Assembly: GCF_024609245.1 (NCBI RefSeq)
Contig: NZ_JANJYH010000010.1
Span: 57,481 to 121,480, forward strand
Origin: Haloarchaeobius sp. FL176
GTDB lineage: Archaea; Halobacteriota; Halobacteria; Halobacteriales; Natrialbaceae
DNA length: 64,000 nucleotides
Direction of reading: 5' to 3'
Positions within the stretch are counted from its first letter, which is position 1. Each line of letters starts with the position of its first letter. A program made the translations under genes and the position numbers. Below the pieces are notes generated by a model, which saw only the letters and a list, made by a program, of their open reading frames with translations, was not told the origin of the DNA and ran no database searches. This document shows positions 56,432 through 63,885 of this stretch, one piece after another.

Positions 56432-56462
56432 CAATTTATCCCTCCCTCAAGGGGTGAGGGAG
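56432..56462 (+). promoter_or_regulatory. T-tract plus hairpin leader, copy 13
   Basis: CAATTTATCC then CTCCCTC (56442-56448), AAGGGGT loop, GAGGGAG (56456-56462); ends 9 nt before the ATG at 56472. Confidence 0.75.
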
Positions 56463-56471
56463 AAACCTCAG

Positions 56472-56750
56472 ATGCCAACCGAACAAGACGCAGACCGAGC
56501 CGAACAGCAGCCCGAACCTCCAGCCGACTTCGACGCAACAGAACACGTCACACGTACCGAAACTGGAGCCTCGGTCAAGATCTCACTGACCCGCGGTACT
56601 GGTACCCGTGACCAGGACCGCCTCGAGTGCAAAGTGAACGCTCCGACGGTCGAGCAGGCGAAGACCGATATCGACGAACTATTCCCGAAACTCTGCCGGC
56701 TCGCAGAAGCAGCCCAAGCGTTCGATCCGGCTGTCGACGAAGACGAGTAA
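56472..56750 (+). CDS. DUF7389-like protein (92 aa)
   Basis: MPTEQDADRAEQQPEPPADF leads to a small strand-rich domain (GASVKISLTRGTGTRDQDRL, ECKVNAPTVEQAKTDIDELF) and a C-terminal helix. The SVKISLTRGTGTRDQD stretch recalls the haloarchaeal DUF7389 group (from memory). It is the first gene of the second ArdC operon; the next start lies 6 bp after its stop. Confidence 0.7.
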   Translation: MPTEQDADRAEQQPEPPADFDATEHVTRTETGASVKISLTRGTGTRDQDRLECKVNAPTVEQAKTDIDELFPKLCRLAEAAQAFDPAVDEDE

Positions 56751-56755
56751 TTCCC

Positions 56756-57079
56756 ATGACTGACTATCCACCCGAGCGCGGCAGCTACGAGCAGTTCGAA
56801 CGACGCCAACTCGCACAGGACCGAGACTGTATCAGGCCCCTTCAGCTGGCGGAGTCAGACGCACAGTACGTCGTGAACTCGCTCATCGACGCCGGTGTCG
56901 TCGAACCGCTCCCCCGGGCGAAACAGTTCGTCCACCGACCAACTGACCGGACCTTTCGGTCTGCGATCTGTCTCGCGTACTTCCATCGCGGCTGGCTTGC
57001 CGGCTTCGAGGGACTGAGCCTGTTTGTCAACCCCCTGGCGGGTGAGGGGCGTCTCGAACTGCCTCTCGGAGCATTCTGA
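56756..57079 (+). CDS. Small haloarchaeal plasmid protein (107 aa)
   Basis: MTDYPPERGSYEQFERRQLA, then helices (DAQYVVNSLIDAGVVEPLPR) and ICLAYFHRGWLAGFEGLSLF. The C-terminal residues VNPLAGEGRLELPLGAF are encoded by the very bases that form the hairpin leader of the next gene. Its TGA overlaps the ATG of the ArdC gene by one base (TGATG). No family recognised. Confidence 0.7.
   Translation: MTDYPPERGSYEQFERRQLAQDRDCIRPLQLAESDAQYVVNSLIDAGVVEPLPRAKQFVHRPTDRTFRSAICLAYFHRGWLAGFEGLSLFVNPLAGEGRLELPLGAF
57021..57053 (+). promoter_or_regulatory. T-tract plus hairpin leader, copy 14, embedded in coding sequence
   Basis: TGTTTGTCAACCCCCTGGCG, GGTGAGGGGCGTC. Same plan as the other leaders but lies entirely within the end of the preceding gene; start codon of ArdC copy 2 at 57079. 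Confidence 0.65.
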
Positions 57080-58056
57080 TGTCGCAAAACACCTGCCAGA
57101 CAGAGACAGAACACCGTGAGCAAAACCTGGACCCGAGACGGACGCATTTCGACGACTCGGACACCCGTCGCGACGAGATGCACGACTCGCTCGAAGCGTG
57201 GGTCGAACAGTTCGCCAGGCTCTCGGAGGAAGCCAGCGCGAGTGCAGAACTCCAAGAGTGGCTGGACGTCCAGTCCAACTTCCACGACTACTCGTACAGA
57301 AACACGCTCCTGATCAAGCGCCAGTGCCCCGAGGCGACGAAGGTCGCCGGCTACAACACCTGGCGAAACGAGTTCGACAGACACGTCTTGGAGGGCGAGT
57401 CGGCGATCTGGATCTGGGCACCCATCATCGCGAAGCAGTGCCCCCGCTGTGGGAACTCGCAGCCCTACCACGCCAGTGGCGACTGTGAGTACGACGAGAC
57501 GCCGTCTGAGGAGTGGGACAAAGGGCTGGTCGGATTCAAACCTGTCCCTGTCTTCGATGTCTCCCAGACCGAGGGTGAGCCGCTTCCGGAACTCGATACA
57601 GCCGCTCACGGCGACGGCAGTGAAGACGAGATACTCGACGCGCTCCTCGAGGCTGCACCGGAACTGGGTGTCCGTGTGAACCTCGTTCCACCCGAGGACT
57701 GGACCCACGGCGACGCTGCAGGCGTCTGCACCGAGCGCAGCACGTACGACTGCTCCCTGCTCGTCGAGGTCGAAGACGTCGAGAACGACGCGCAGGTGGC
57801 CAGCGTCCTCGCTCACGAATACGCCCACGCCCTGCTGCACTTCGACGTCGACGACGAGGATGAACGGGCGAAGCGCGAGGTCGAAGCCGAGAGTACGGCC
57901 CACGTGGTCTCGCTGTACTTCGGGCTCGATGCCTCCAACAGTGCGTTCTACGTGGCTGCGGGGGAGAGCGAGTCCGCCGAAACAATCCAGGACCGCTTGC
58001 AGCGAATCGTGAATACCGCGCAGGAAATCATCGACGCGGTCGAACTGACACAGTAA
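57079..58056 (+). CDS. ArdC-like antirestriction protein with zinc-protease domain, copy 2
   Basis: 325 residues. Shares long blocks with the copy at 26645: EWLDVQSNFHDYSYRNTLLI, KRQCPEATKVAGY and WIWAPIIAKQCPRCGNSQPY. The zinc-protease motif is HEYAHALLHFDVDDEDERAK (H246, E247, H250). It too carries the Cys/His insert CPRCGN...H...C. Its start overlaps the upstream stop, so it is translated from the same mRNA. Two diverged copies on one replicon imply either duplication with the mobile block or acquisition from different plasmids. Confidence 0.85.
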   Translation: MSQNTCQTETEHREQNLDPRRTHFDDSDTRRDEMHDSLEAWVEQFARLSEEASASAELQEWLDVQSNFHDYSYRNTLLIKRQCPEATKVAGYNTWRNEFDRHVLEGESAIWIWAPIIAKQCPRCGNSQPYHASGDCEYDETPSEEWDKGLVGFKPVPVFDVSQTEGEPLPELDTAAHGDGSEDEILDALLEAAPELGVRVNLVPPEDWTHGDAAGVCTERSTYDCSLLVEVEDVENDAQVASVLAHEYAHALLHFDVDDEDERAKREVEAESTAHVVSLYFGLDASNSAFYVAAGESESAETIQDRLQRIVNTAQEIIDAVELTQ

Positions 58057-58151
58057 CTGCCCATCCTGAACTGGCCGATCAGTGGGGTCCTGCACGGCAC
58101 TCGTCCAACCTCGACAGCTTTACTTGTCAGCGAGTGCTAATGTGTGGCACG

Positions 58152-58433
58152 ATGCACGATCTGACTGGCTTCCAGCGCGATCTGCTCTACGTCATCGCTG
58201 GCCTCGACGACCCGAAAGGGCTTGCCGTCAAGGACGAGCTCGAAGACTACTACGAGACAGAGATCCACCACGGACGACTGTATCCCAACCTCGACACGCT
58301 CGTCGATAAAGGTCTCGTCGAGAAGGGCGAACTCGACCGGCGGACGAACTTCTACAAGCTCACTCGGCGTGGGCGACGTGAGATCGAAGATCGGACCGAG
58401 TGGCAAGAGCAGTACGTCGCTCCCTCGGCCTGA
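58152..58433 (+). CDS. PadR-family transcriptional regulator
   Basis: 93 residues. Compact PadR winged helix: LTGFQRDLLYVIAGLDDPKG, LAVKDELEDYYETEIHHGRL, YPNLDTLVDKGLVEKGELDR. The start MHDLTGFQRDLL fits the family. It probably controls adjacent genes; no operator was identified. Upstream context is a short AT-containing spacer after the ArdC stop. Confidence 0.88.
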   Translation: MHDLTGFQRDLLYVIAGLDDPKGLAVKDELEDYYETEIHHGRLYPNLDTLVDKGLVEKGELDRRTNFYKLTRRGRREIEDRTEWQEQYVAPSA

Positions 58434-58634
58434 GCGTGAGGATTCGAGCAACGGAGCGTGGCATCGACAGGTACTTTCTGAGTCTCGGTTGGAAGCTGAA
58501 TCTGAGCGAGCTGCTACTCAGAAATACGCTCATTGACTCACGCTCTGTGGCTACGTAGGACATCTACGGAGAATAATACAGACCCAGAAACTCTGGATAT
58601 ACCTTTAATCACGACTAGGGACAAACAAGGTGTA

Positions 58635-60269
58635 ATGGAGGTCTCTTTCCAGCACGCGAACCCCTACTCTGGGCACGAGTCGGTCTTGGTCCGACTCTCG
58701 GGGGGCGTGACCGATCAAACCGCGTGTATCCTCTTCGATTCAGGCACAGACGTCGACATCGATGGGCTACTCGAGGACGACGAATACCTCACAGCGATTG
58801 TCCTCACGCATGCCCATTTAGACCATTACGCAACCCTGGGCACGAATCTGCGTGATGGCGCTCCAGTCTACACCTCCGAGCCGACAGCGGCCATTCTCGA
58901 CACTGTCCTGACCGAAGCAGCAACCAACTACGACATCTCGAACGTCGACGCTGTCGTCGACGCACTCGAACCGATCTCGGACTGGACGACGGTCCTGGGC
59001 GATATCGAAATTCGACCCGTTCCAGCCGGACATACACCGGGTGCAGCCGGGTTTCTAATTCGGTTCGACGACGGTGGTGAGACCAGAACGATGCTCGCGA
59101 CCGGAGACTGGACGCAGCGATCTGCCGCCGGCTTCTCCGGTCTCCCTACCACACTCTCGCCCGACGCTGTGTTCCTGACCGGCGCAACCAACGAGGAGTT
59201 CGAGAGCGATCTCACCGCCGCCGTCGAGACGATTCTCGAGCGCGTGCAAGCCGGGTCGACCGTGCTCGTCACCGCCAGTGGACTGGCCGGCGTTCACATC
59301 GCCGCACTCCTGGCCGAACTCGACACGGTCGACATCGACCCGCCATCACTCTCGATTACTGGTCACGCCGCGAAACTGTACGAGACCCTCGGGTACGACC
59401 ATCCGACTGTAACGTCTGTTCCGACGTTCGACGATCCCGATGCAATCCTCGAACCCGGCGCTGTGACCATTGCCGGACCAGAGGTCCCCGTCGAGGGGAG
59501 CGCTGCGAAGTTCTACGACTGTGTCCAAGACGACCCGGGTGCGACGCTCGTCCAGCTCACGAGCGGGAGTGTCTCGCCGGTCGAGTCTGCCGGCTGTACC
59601 GTCGACCACTTCCAGTACAGCAACCATCCACCTGAGGCGGCTGTCGACGATCTCGTCGAGGACCTTGCCCCGAGACAGGTCGTCATCATGCACCAGTCCG
59701 GACCAGCACTCTCCCGGTACAAGGACCGTTACGATAGCTTTGTGTGGGCAACGACGGACCGGGATGAATACAAAATCTACGAGGACGGGACGTGGGTCGC
59801 ACCACCGTGGGTGAACGACCGTGTCGCCCGTCGGCTTCGCAGCCAGCAGTATGGAAACGGAAGCAGCCTCGGGTCGTTCATCGCCAGCGAGGGAGCATTG
59901 CCTGACGTCGAACGGAGTGAAATCAGTCTCGAGGCAGAGGGCCTTGATGTCTCCTCCCTTAGGACCCAGTTCCGACAATCCGCCCCGGAACTATCGAAGT
60001 CGAAATCTGCGACCCAGTATTCTGATTCGCCGGTCGAAGGCGAGAATTCAGATGATATCGAGCACGTCAACGAGATCGAGTCACGGCTTTCTCGACTCGA
60101 AGCGGCTCTCACCGACAGGGATGATCCAGGATCCAAGACTCACCAGGTTCGTGTCGTCGACGCCGGCGACGGGAGTCTTTTCCTGCGTCTTTGCAACCCG
60201 GACGACGTGGATCAGAGCCTGAACCATGGAGACACCGTGACGATCCGACTCCAGAACACGCCCGACTGA
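58635..60269 (+). CDS. MBL-fold metallo-hydrolase, beta-CASP-like RNase-type
   Basis: 544 residues. The metal-binding HxHxDH motif is AIVLTHAHLDHYATLG; downstream conserved His residues appear in PVPAGHTPGAAGFLI and the Asp in MLATGDWTQRS. The remaining part (VVIMHQSGPALSRYKDRYDS) recalls the C-terminal His motif of RNA-processing MBL/beta-CASP enzymes. The C-terminal 120 residues are an acidic coiled-coil/OB-like extension. Start at 58635 (MEVSFQHANPYSGHE) is used: a TATA-like ttaatcac lies about 30 nt upstream, while the earlier frame lacks family similarity. It may be part of RNA or DNA processing on the plasmid. Confidence 0.85.
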   Translation: MEVSFQHANPYSGHESVLVRLSGGVTDQTACILFDSGTDVDIDGLLEDDEYLTAIVLTHAHLDHYATLGTNLRDGAPVYTSEPTAAILDTVLTEAATNYDISNVDAVVDALEPISDWTTVLGDIEIRPVPAGHTPGAAGFLIRFDDGGETRTMLATGDWTQRSAAGFSGLPTTLSPDAVFLTGATNEEFESDLTAAVETILERVQAGSTVLVTASGLAGVHIAALLAELDTVDIDPPSLSITGHAAKLYETLGYDHPTVTSVPTFDDPDAILEPGAVTIAGPEVPVEGSAAKFYDCVQDDPGATLVQLTSGSVSPVESAGCTVDHFQYSNHPPEAAVDDLVEDLAPRQVVIMHQSGPALSRYKDRYDSFVWATTDRDEYKIYEDGTWVAPPWVNDRVARRLRSQQYGNGSSLGSFIASEGALPDVERSEISLEAEGLDVSSLRTQFRQSAPELSKSKSATQYSDSPVEGENSDDIEHVNEIESRLSRLEAALTDRDDPGSKTHQVRVVDAGDGSLFLRLCNPDDVDQSLNHGDTVTIRLQNTPD

Positions 60270-60338
60270 CCCCACTGGTTCACTGCCGGAGCCGGTATCC
60301 CTACTACATTGCAAAACAATAGACACTCAATTAGGGAC

Positions 60339-60557
60339 ATGGACGGTGGTTCCACTCCGATTCCCCCGTTCGCAGAGGAGGCCCTCGCCGTACTTCAGGA
60401 CTCGATAGACGATTCCTCGGGGATCGAAGAGCAATCTGCGCTCGAGGCGCTTGAGGCCAAAGGGTTCAGTACTGCAAATGCCAGGGAAGCACTCGAAGTT
60501 CTCGAGATGCGGGGTTACCTCTACCGTGTCGAAAACCAGCTCCGGATTACGGATTAA
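60339..60557 (+). CDS. Small winged-helix-like protein (72 aa)
   Basis: MDGGSTPIPPFAEEALAVLQ, then QSALEALEAKGFSTANAREA and LEVLEMRGYLYRVENQLRIT. This is the length and helix pattern of a minimal winged helix. It follows the MBL gene by 70 bp. No family recognised; an AT-rich run (caaaacaatagac) precedes it. Confidence 0.65.
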   Translation: MDGGSTPIPPFAEEALAVLQDSIDDSSGIEEQSALEALEAKGFSTANAREALEVLEMRGYLYRVENQLRITD

Positions 60558-60992
60558 TGGCTCTGCTGAAACCCTCTTAGTCAGACACCATCTGCGGTGA
60601 AACAGCCGGTAGGTAGGATTACGTACTGACCGTAGGTGCTTCAGTCAGAAACGACTAGCATTCAGAATTGCGTGCGAGATACAGGGCGCATAGTCTGCAC
60701 CGGATTGAGGAGAAAATCGGCTCAACCAGATTCGCCAGTTTATTTTCTGTATCTCGCTCGGACTCCCTGTCATTTAATGAAGTTTTAACAGGGCCAAATC
60801 GGGTTTTTCGGCAGACCTTGATGCTTAAGAATCGGTGATTCTCACTTTGAGAGCATGGCAAATAGAAAGTGCCCGTGTGCACCGCCCAGTTGCAGAACGC
60901 AGGCCAAGTCCGTGCCCGTCCACGAGGCGGACTCCGAGATGTAATTCGATGCAAGAACTGTGACTACCATAGCCTCAAACAGTAGCGTGTCC
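60558..60992. other. Gene-free 435-bp stretch with possible mobile-element remnants
   Basis: Opens with GGCTCTGCTGAAACC (60559-60573), and near 60779-60795 has AGTTTTAACAGGGCC, whose reverse complement is GGCCCTGTTAAAACT: an imperfect 15-bp inverted pair bounding about 237 bp. It contains the third copy of the TGAAACAGCCGGTAGG motif (60597-60617). No target duplication was found. The rest contains no convincing gene. Confidence 0.4.
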
Positions 60993-61946
60993 TCAGCTCA
61001 CCGGGGCTTCCTGTGCGACTTGCCGGTAGACATCTGGGTTTGACCTAACGTACTCGCCGTCCTTCTGGATGACTTTCGTTTCCGCCAGCTCGTTGAGCTT
61101 GTCGTTGACCACAAAGGAGTCGATGTCCTCATGGTACTGGCGCTGGTAGTTCCGCGTGACTGCGTCCACGTCTAGATGCAGGCTCGGGTCCTGGCGCTGA
61201 AGAGCATCGTAATAGTATGAATTACAGAACTTCGGGTAGTGCCGCAGCATCCGCAGCTCCAAGCGGTCCTGGAGGACACTATACCCCTCCTTGACGACGT
61301 TCCCAATCACCGTCTTGACGTACTGATTGTTATCAAGTTCGAGCAACTGGGTTTCCTGCATCTTCCCGCCTTCAGCTACCGTCTCACCATCAAAAGCCAG
61401 GAAACCGAGATCGGACAGGACCTGAACGTACTCCTCAGTGTTCCCGGAGCCCTGAGCATCCTTGAGGCGAGACAGCGGGATCGATTCCTCCTCATGTACC
61501 CACCGCACCAGCTGGATGATTGCGTTCAACTGGTTCTCGACCGGTGTGAGCTCGAAGACGTGTTCGTAGATTGCTTTTGCCATCGACCAGTCAAGCCGGT
61601 CAATGATCTGCTGGCGGCGCTGCACGAATCCGTTATGTACATCTTCGCGGTCCGGGAGGTCAACAATATACGCGCCCTCGCCGGTGGCTTCTCCGCGTAG
61701 CGTGTAGATATCCCGGATATTGATGAACTGCAAGACCCGGTCCTGCTCAAGTGAATCAGAGACGTCCTTCGGGACGGTGTTGCCCAGCGAGATGACCAGA
61801 TCGTCGTTGGATGTCTCGTGGATATCGTTGACGTAGATACCACGGCCGTACCGGTGCTTTAGCTCGGTCTCCGCCCGGCCGTGTCTGATCTCTTCGAAGC
61901 TGTGGAATTTCAGGCGGTTCCCGGGCCCTGCGTTTGTACTGGCCAT
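60993..61946 (-). CDS. Winged-helix-rich partner of the C39-like protease (317 aa)
   Basis: No family recognised. The N-terminal part (FHSFEEIRHGRAETELKHRY, VNDIHETSNDDLVISLGNTV) has an SH3- or PUA-like strand pattern and shows VLQFINIRDIYTLRGEATGE. The middle and the end look like two winged helices (IIQLVRWVHEEESIPLSRLK; FVVNDKLNELAETKVIQKDG). Its ATG overlaps the stop of the protease gene (TAATG), so the two form a coupled operon. It could sense a partner and control the protease, but that is position-based inference. Confidence 0.65.
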   Translation of the reverse strand: MASTNAGPGNRLKFHSFEEIRHGRAETELKHRYGRGIYVNDIHETSNDDLVISLGNTVPKDVSDSLEQDRVLQFINIRDIYTLRGEATGEGAYIVDLPDREDVHNGFVQRRQQIIDRLDWSMAKAIYEHVFELTPVENQLNAIIQLVRWVHEEESIPLSRLKDAQGSGNTEEYVQVLSDLGFLAFDGETVAEGGKMQETQLLELDNNQYVKTVIGNVVKEGYSVLQDRLELRMLRHYPKFCNSYYYDALQRQDPSLHLDVDAVTRNYQRQYHEDIDSFVVNDKLNELAETKVIQKDGEYVRSNPDVYRQVAQEAPVS

Positions 61947-62638
61947 TACTCCTCGTCCTCCTGTCTAAACCTGGGGCTTGTAAGGACTTGTTGGTCACTG
62001 CGCTGCAGCCACATCGTCCAGCGGGAGGATGCTGCTGTCCACCATTCGTAGAATTGGGTTTTGGACCGTTGGGTGGGTGGGGAATCAATGCGGGTGGAGC
62101 GTTGGAAGATCTCCTCGAACGGATCGTAGAACAGCACGGTCTCGTCGTTGACCGTGAACGGGATAACGACGTGATCCCACTGATACCCGTCGACGCCGCC
62201 GCGGGGGTCATAGCCGTCGACGCTCTCGAAGTATGCAGAGTCCAGCTCGACGATGGGGAGTGAGCGGTCGTTGTCATCGATGATAGCTTCGAGATCCTCG
62301 AATGTTGCGTTAAACATGATTTTGGTCTCGATGCCGTAGTCTTCGATCTCTGGATCGAGTTTTGCGGGGACGTTGCGGGAGGTGGAGGCACCGCCAGCCC
62401 GGTAGTCACAGATATCGTTGATGTCGCTGAGGCTGAGCGGGCTATCAGAGCTGTGGCGGTCGGCAAATTCGTCGAGGACGTTTTTCAGTGCCGTGGGGAG
62501 ACACATGTCCTCAGTGATTTGTGGGCGGAATTCCTCGACGGTGGTTTGGAAGGTTTCCCGGTCCGCGTCCGTGATTGTCACGTATGTGCCCTCTGTCTGT
62601 CGGGCTTTAGCCGAGAACAAGGTATAACTTCCGGTCAA
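61946..62638 (-). CDS. C39-like (papain-fold) cysteine protease
   Basis: 230 residues. The N-terminal catalytic Cys sits in ITEDMCLPTALKNVLDEFAD (C46) after an oxyanion-side residue, and the likely His is in VDGYQWDHVVIPFTVN (H156) with a following Asp in VLFYDPFEEIF (D172). This order and spacing fit C39-like peptidases, which process leader peptides or act as independent intracellular proteases. There is no signal peptide or ABC-exporter domain. It is first in a two-gene operon with an unknown winged-helix protein. Promoter region upstream includes a boundary repeat. Confidence 0.7.
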   Translation of the reverse strand: MTGSYTLFSAKARQTEGTYVTITDADRETFQTTVEEFRPQITEDMCLPTALKNVLDEFADRHSSDSPLSLSDINDICDYRAGGASTSRNVPAKLDPEIEDYGIETKIMFNATFEDLEAIIDDNDRSLPIVELDSAYFESVDGYDPRGGVDGYQWDHVVIPFTVNDETVLFYDPFEEIFQRSTRIDSPPTQRSKTQFYEWWTAASSRWTMWLQRSDQQVLTSPRFRQEDEE

Positions 62639-62802
62639 ATGACTAATTGGGGCGGTGGTCTCAGATGTGGATAAATGAAAAGAGGAATTGTTGAAACTCT
62701 CATGAGGTGATAGGTTTCAGCAACTGTGTTGAATTCATCCTCTGTATCTAACGGCTGTTATAGCCGCAATTGGGGGGAACCGAATCTGAATTAGTACTAC
62801 CG

Positions 62803-62831
62803 TTAACCAACAAGTTGATATTGTTGGTTAA
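62803..62831. repeat. TTAACCAAC/GTTGGTTAA inverted repeat, copy 7
   Basis: Arms 62803-62811 and 62823-62831; spacer only 11 bp, 12-13 bp shorter than in the other six copies. Lies 165 bp before the C39-like gene. Confidence 0.9.
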
Positions 62832-62995
62832 TGCTCCATACGTGAGGACGTGCTCCGCGGCCGGCGCAAACCACTCGACAAGAGCGTACAGTACAAGAAT
62901 GCCACAGGGCTGTGTGGACGAGAAACCGTACTCACGGTGTGCCGGAAGATACAGAGAATCAAACGGAGACGTTGTCGGATGATAAGAATCCCCCT

Positions 62996-63248
62996 CCCAC
63001 CCCACTACTTCCAATGCTTTCAGATGAAACGACTACCCAAACCGCCTGGGATATTCGTTTAGTGATAACGACCTACGGTTCTGGTTTCGACTATCCCTAC
63101 TTAAACTTATGCTAGAGTTCTAGAACACTATGAGACTGCAGTGCCATTGCCGACACAGAAAGCACTGGAACTAGTGGGGTGGGTGTGTCTCAGGAAGCAC
63201 TGGAACTGCTGGGGTGCTAATCGAGAAAGCATTGGAAGCAGCGGGGTG
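62996..63248. repeat. Second set of origin-type repeats
   Basis: Unit GAAAGCATTGGAAGCAGCGG, continuing GGTG, with variation. Three direct copies at 63157-63181, 63192-63216 and 63224-63248 and one inverted copy at 62996-63024. G-string ends (GGGGTG) resemble origin recognition boxes, but the unit differs from the one at the main origin. Together with the truncated orc1/cdc6 gene at 63256 they mark a second, probably disabled, origin. The stretch 62639-63255 has no convincing gene. Confidence 0.8.
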
Positions 63249-63255
63249 AGGGGAG

Positions 63256-63885
63256 CTACTCCGACGTATCGACGAACTCCGACAGGCCGGCTTTCACGGC
63301 AGACACGGGCTGGTTCAGCGAGTGCTCTTTGTACACACCACCGTCGAGTCCACGGTTTACCTCTGTCGAGGACACGATTCCGAGCGTTTCCAGCTCGGAT
63401 AGATACTCTCGAACCGCCCGGTTCGACACGGGTTCCTGCCCTTCTTTCTCACACACCGTTTCATACGGCTGGTAGATATCGCGGGTCCGTACCGGCTCGT
63501 TCTGGTCCTGTTCGACCATCGCCAACGCCCACAGCGTGAGCTGGCCGTGATACGAGTAGTTCCGTATTCCTTCGACAACTTGCTCTGTCTGTAATCGCTT
63601 CCGAGCTTCTCTCACGTGTTCGTCCGTGATGCTGTCGTCGCCACGCTCACGAGCGAGATCACCGCTCTCCAACAGTAAATCGAGTGCCTGGCGGGCGTCC
63701 CCACTGTCTTTCGCGCCATATGCCGCACACAGTCGGAGCACACTCTCACTGACAACGCCGTCTTTGAACGCGACGGATTCCCGCTGTTCCAGGACATCCA
63801 CGAGTTCCGGGGCTTCGTACGCGGAGAACGACACCTCCTTCTCACACAGTGAGGACCGGACTTTGCTGGAGAGTGAGGGTGTCAT
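63256..63885 (-). pseudogene. Truncated Orc1/Cdc6 gene (C-terminal part only)
   Basis: 209 residues that align with the C-terminal half of Orc1/Cdc6: KVRSSLCEKEVSFSAYEAPE, LVDVLEQRESVAFKD, then sensor-2 region SGDARQALDLLLESGDLARE and a winged helix (SYHGQLTLWALAMVEQDQNE). The AAA+ Walker A and B parts (about 200 residues) are absent. The frame meets ISH3-type sequence at about 63886, so the insertion has cut the gene. The remaining piece could be translated from the ATG at 63885 but would lack ATPase activity. Confidence 0.85.

Noticed and set aside
1809..57053. Hairpin leaders as bacterial-type intrinsic terminators of the preceding genes
   Set aside because: The T-tract comes before the hairpin, not after it, and the position is tied to the next start codon even when the previous gene is on the other strand or far away. 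Termination at the T-tract alone cannot be excluded.
60559..60795. A MITE or IS6-type remnant
   Set aside because: The inverted ends match at only about 11 of 15 positions and no target duplication exists, so it is left as a possibility within the gene-free stretch.
1722..62831. The TTAACCAAC/GTTGGTTAA repeats as integron attC sites
   Set aside because: The arm GTTGGTT breaks the attC core GTTRRRY at one position, the sites are symmetrical rather than having an extra unpaired base, and blocks hold genes on both strands. No integron integrase gene is present; the tyrosine recombinase lacks the integron-specific region as far as can be read.
1722..62831. Boundary repeats as Xer/dif or lox-type recombination cores
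   Set aside because: Arms are 9 bp with a 23-24 bp spacer, much longer than the 6-8 bp central region of such sites. A role as accessory binding sites remains possible.
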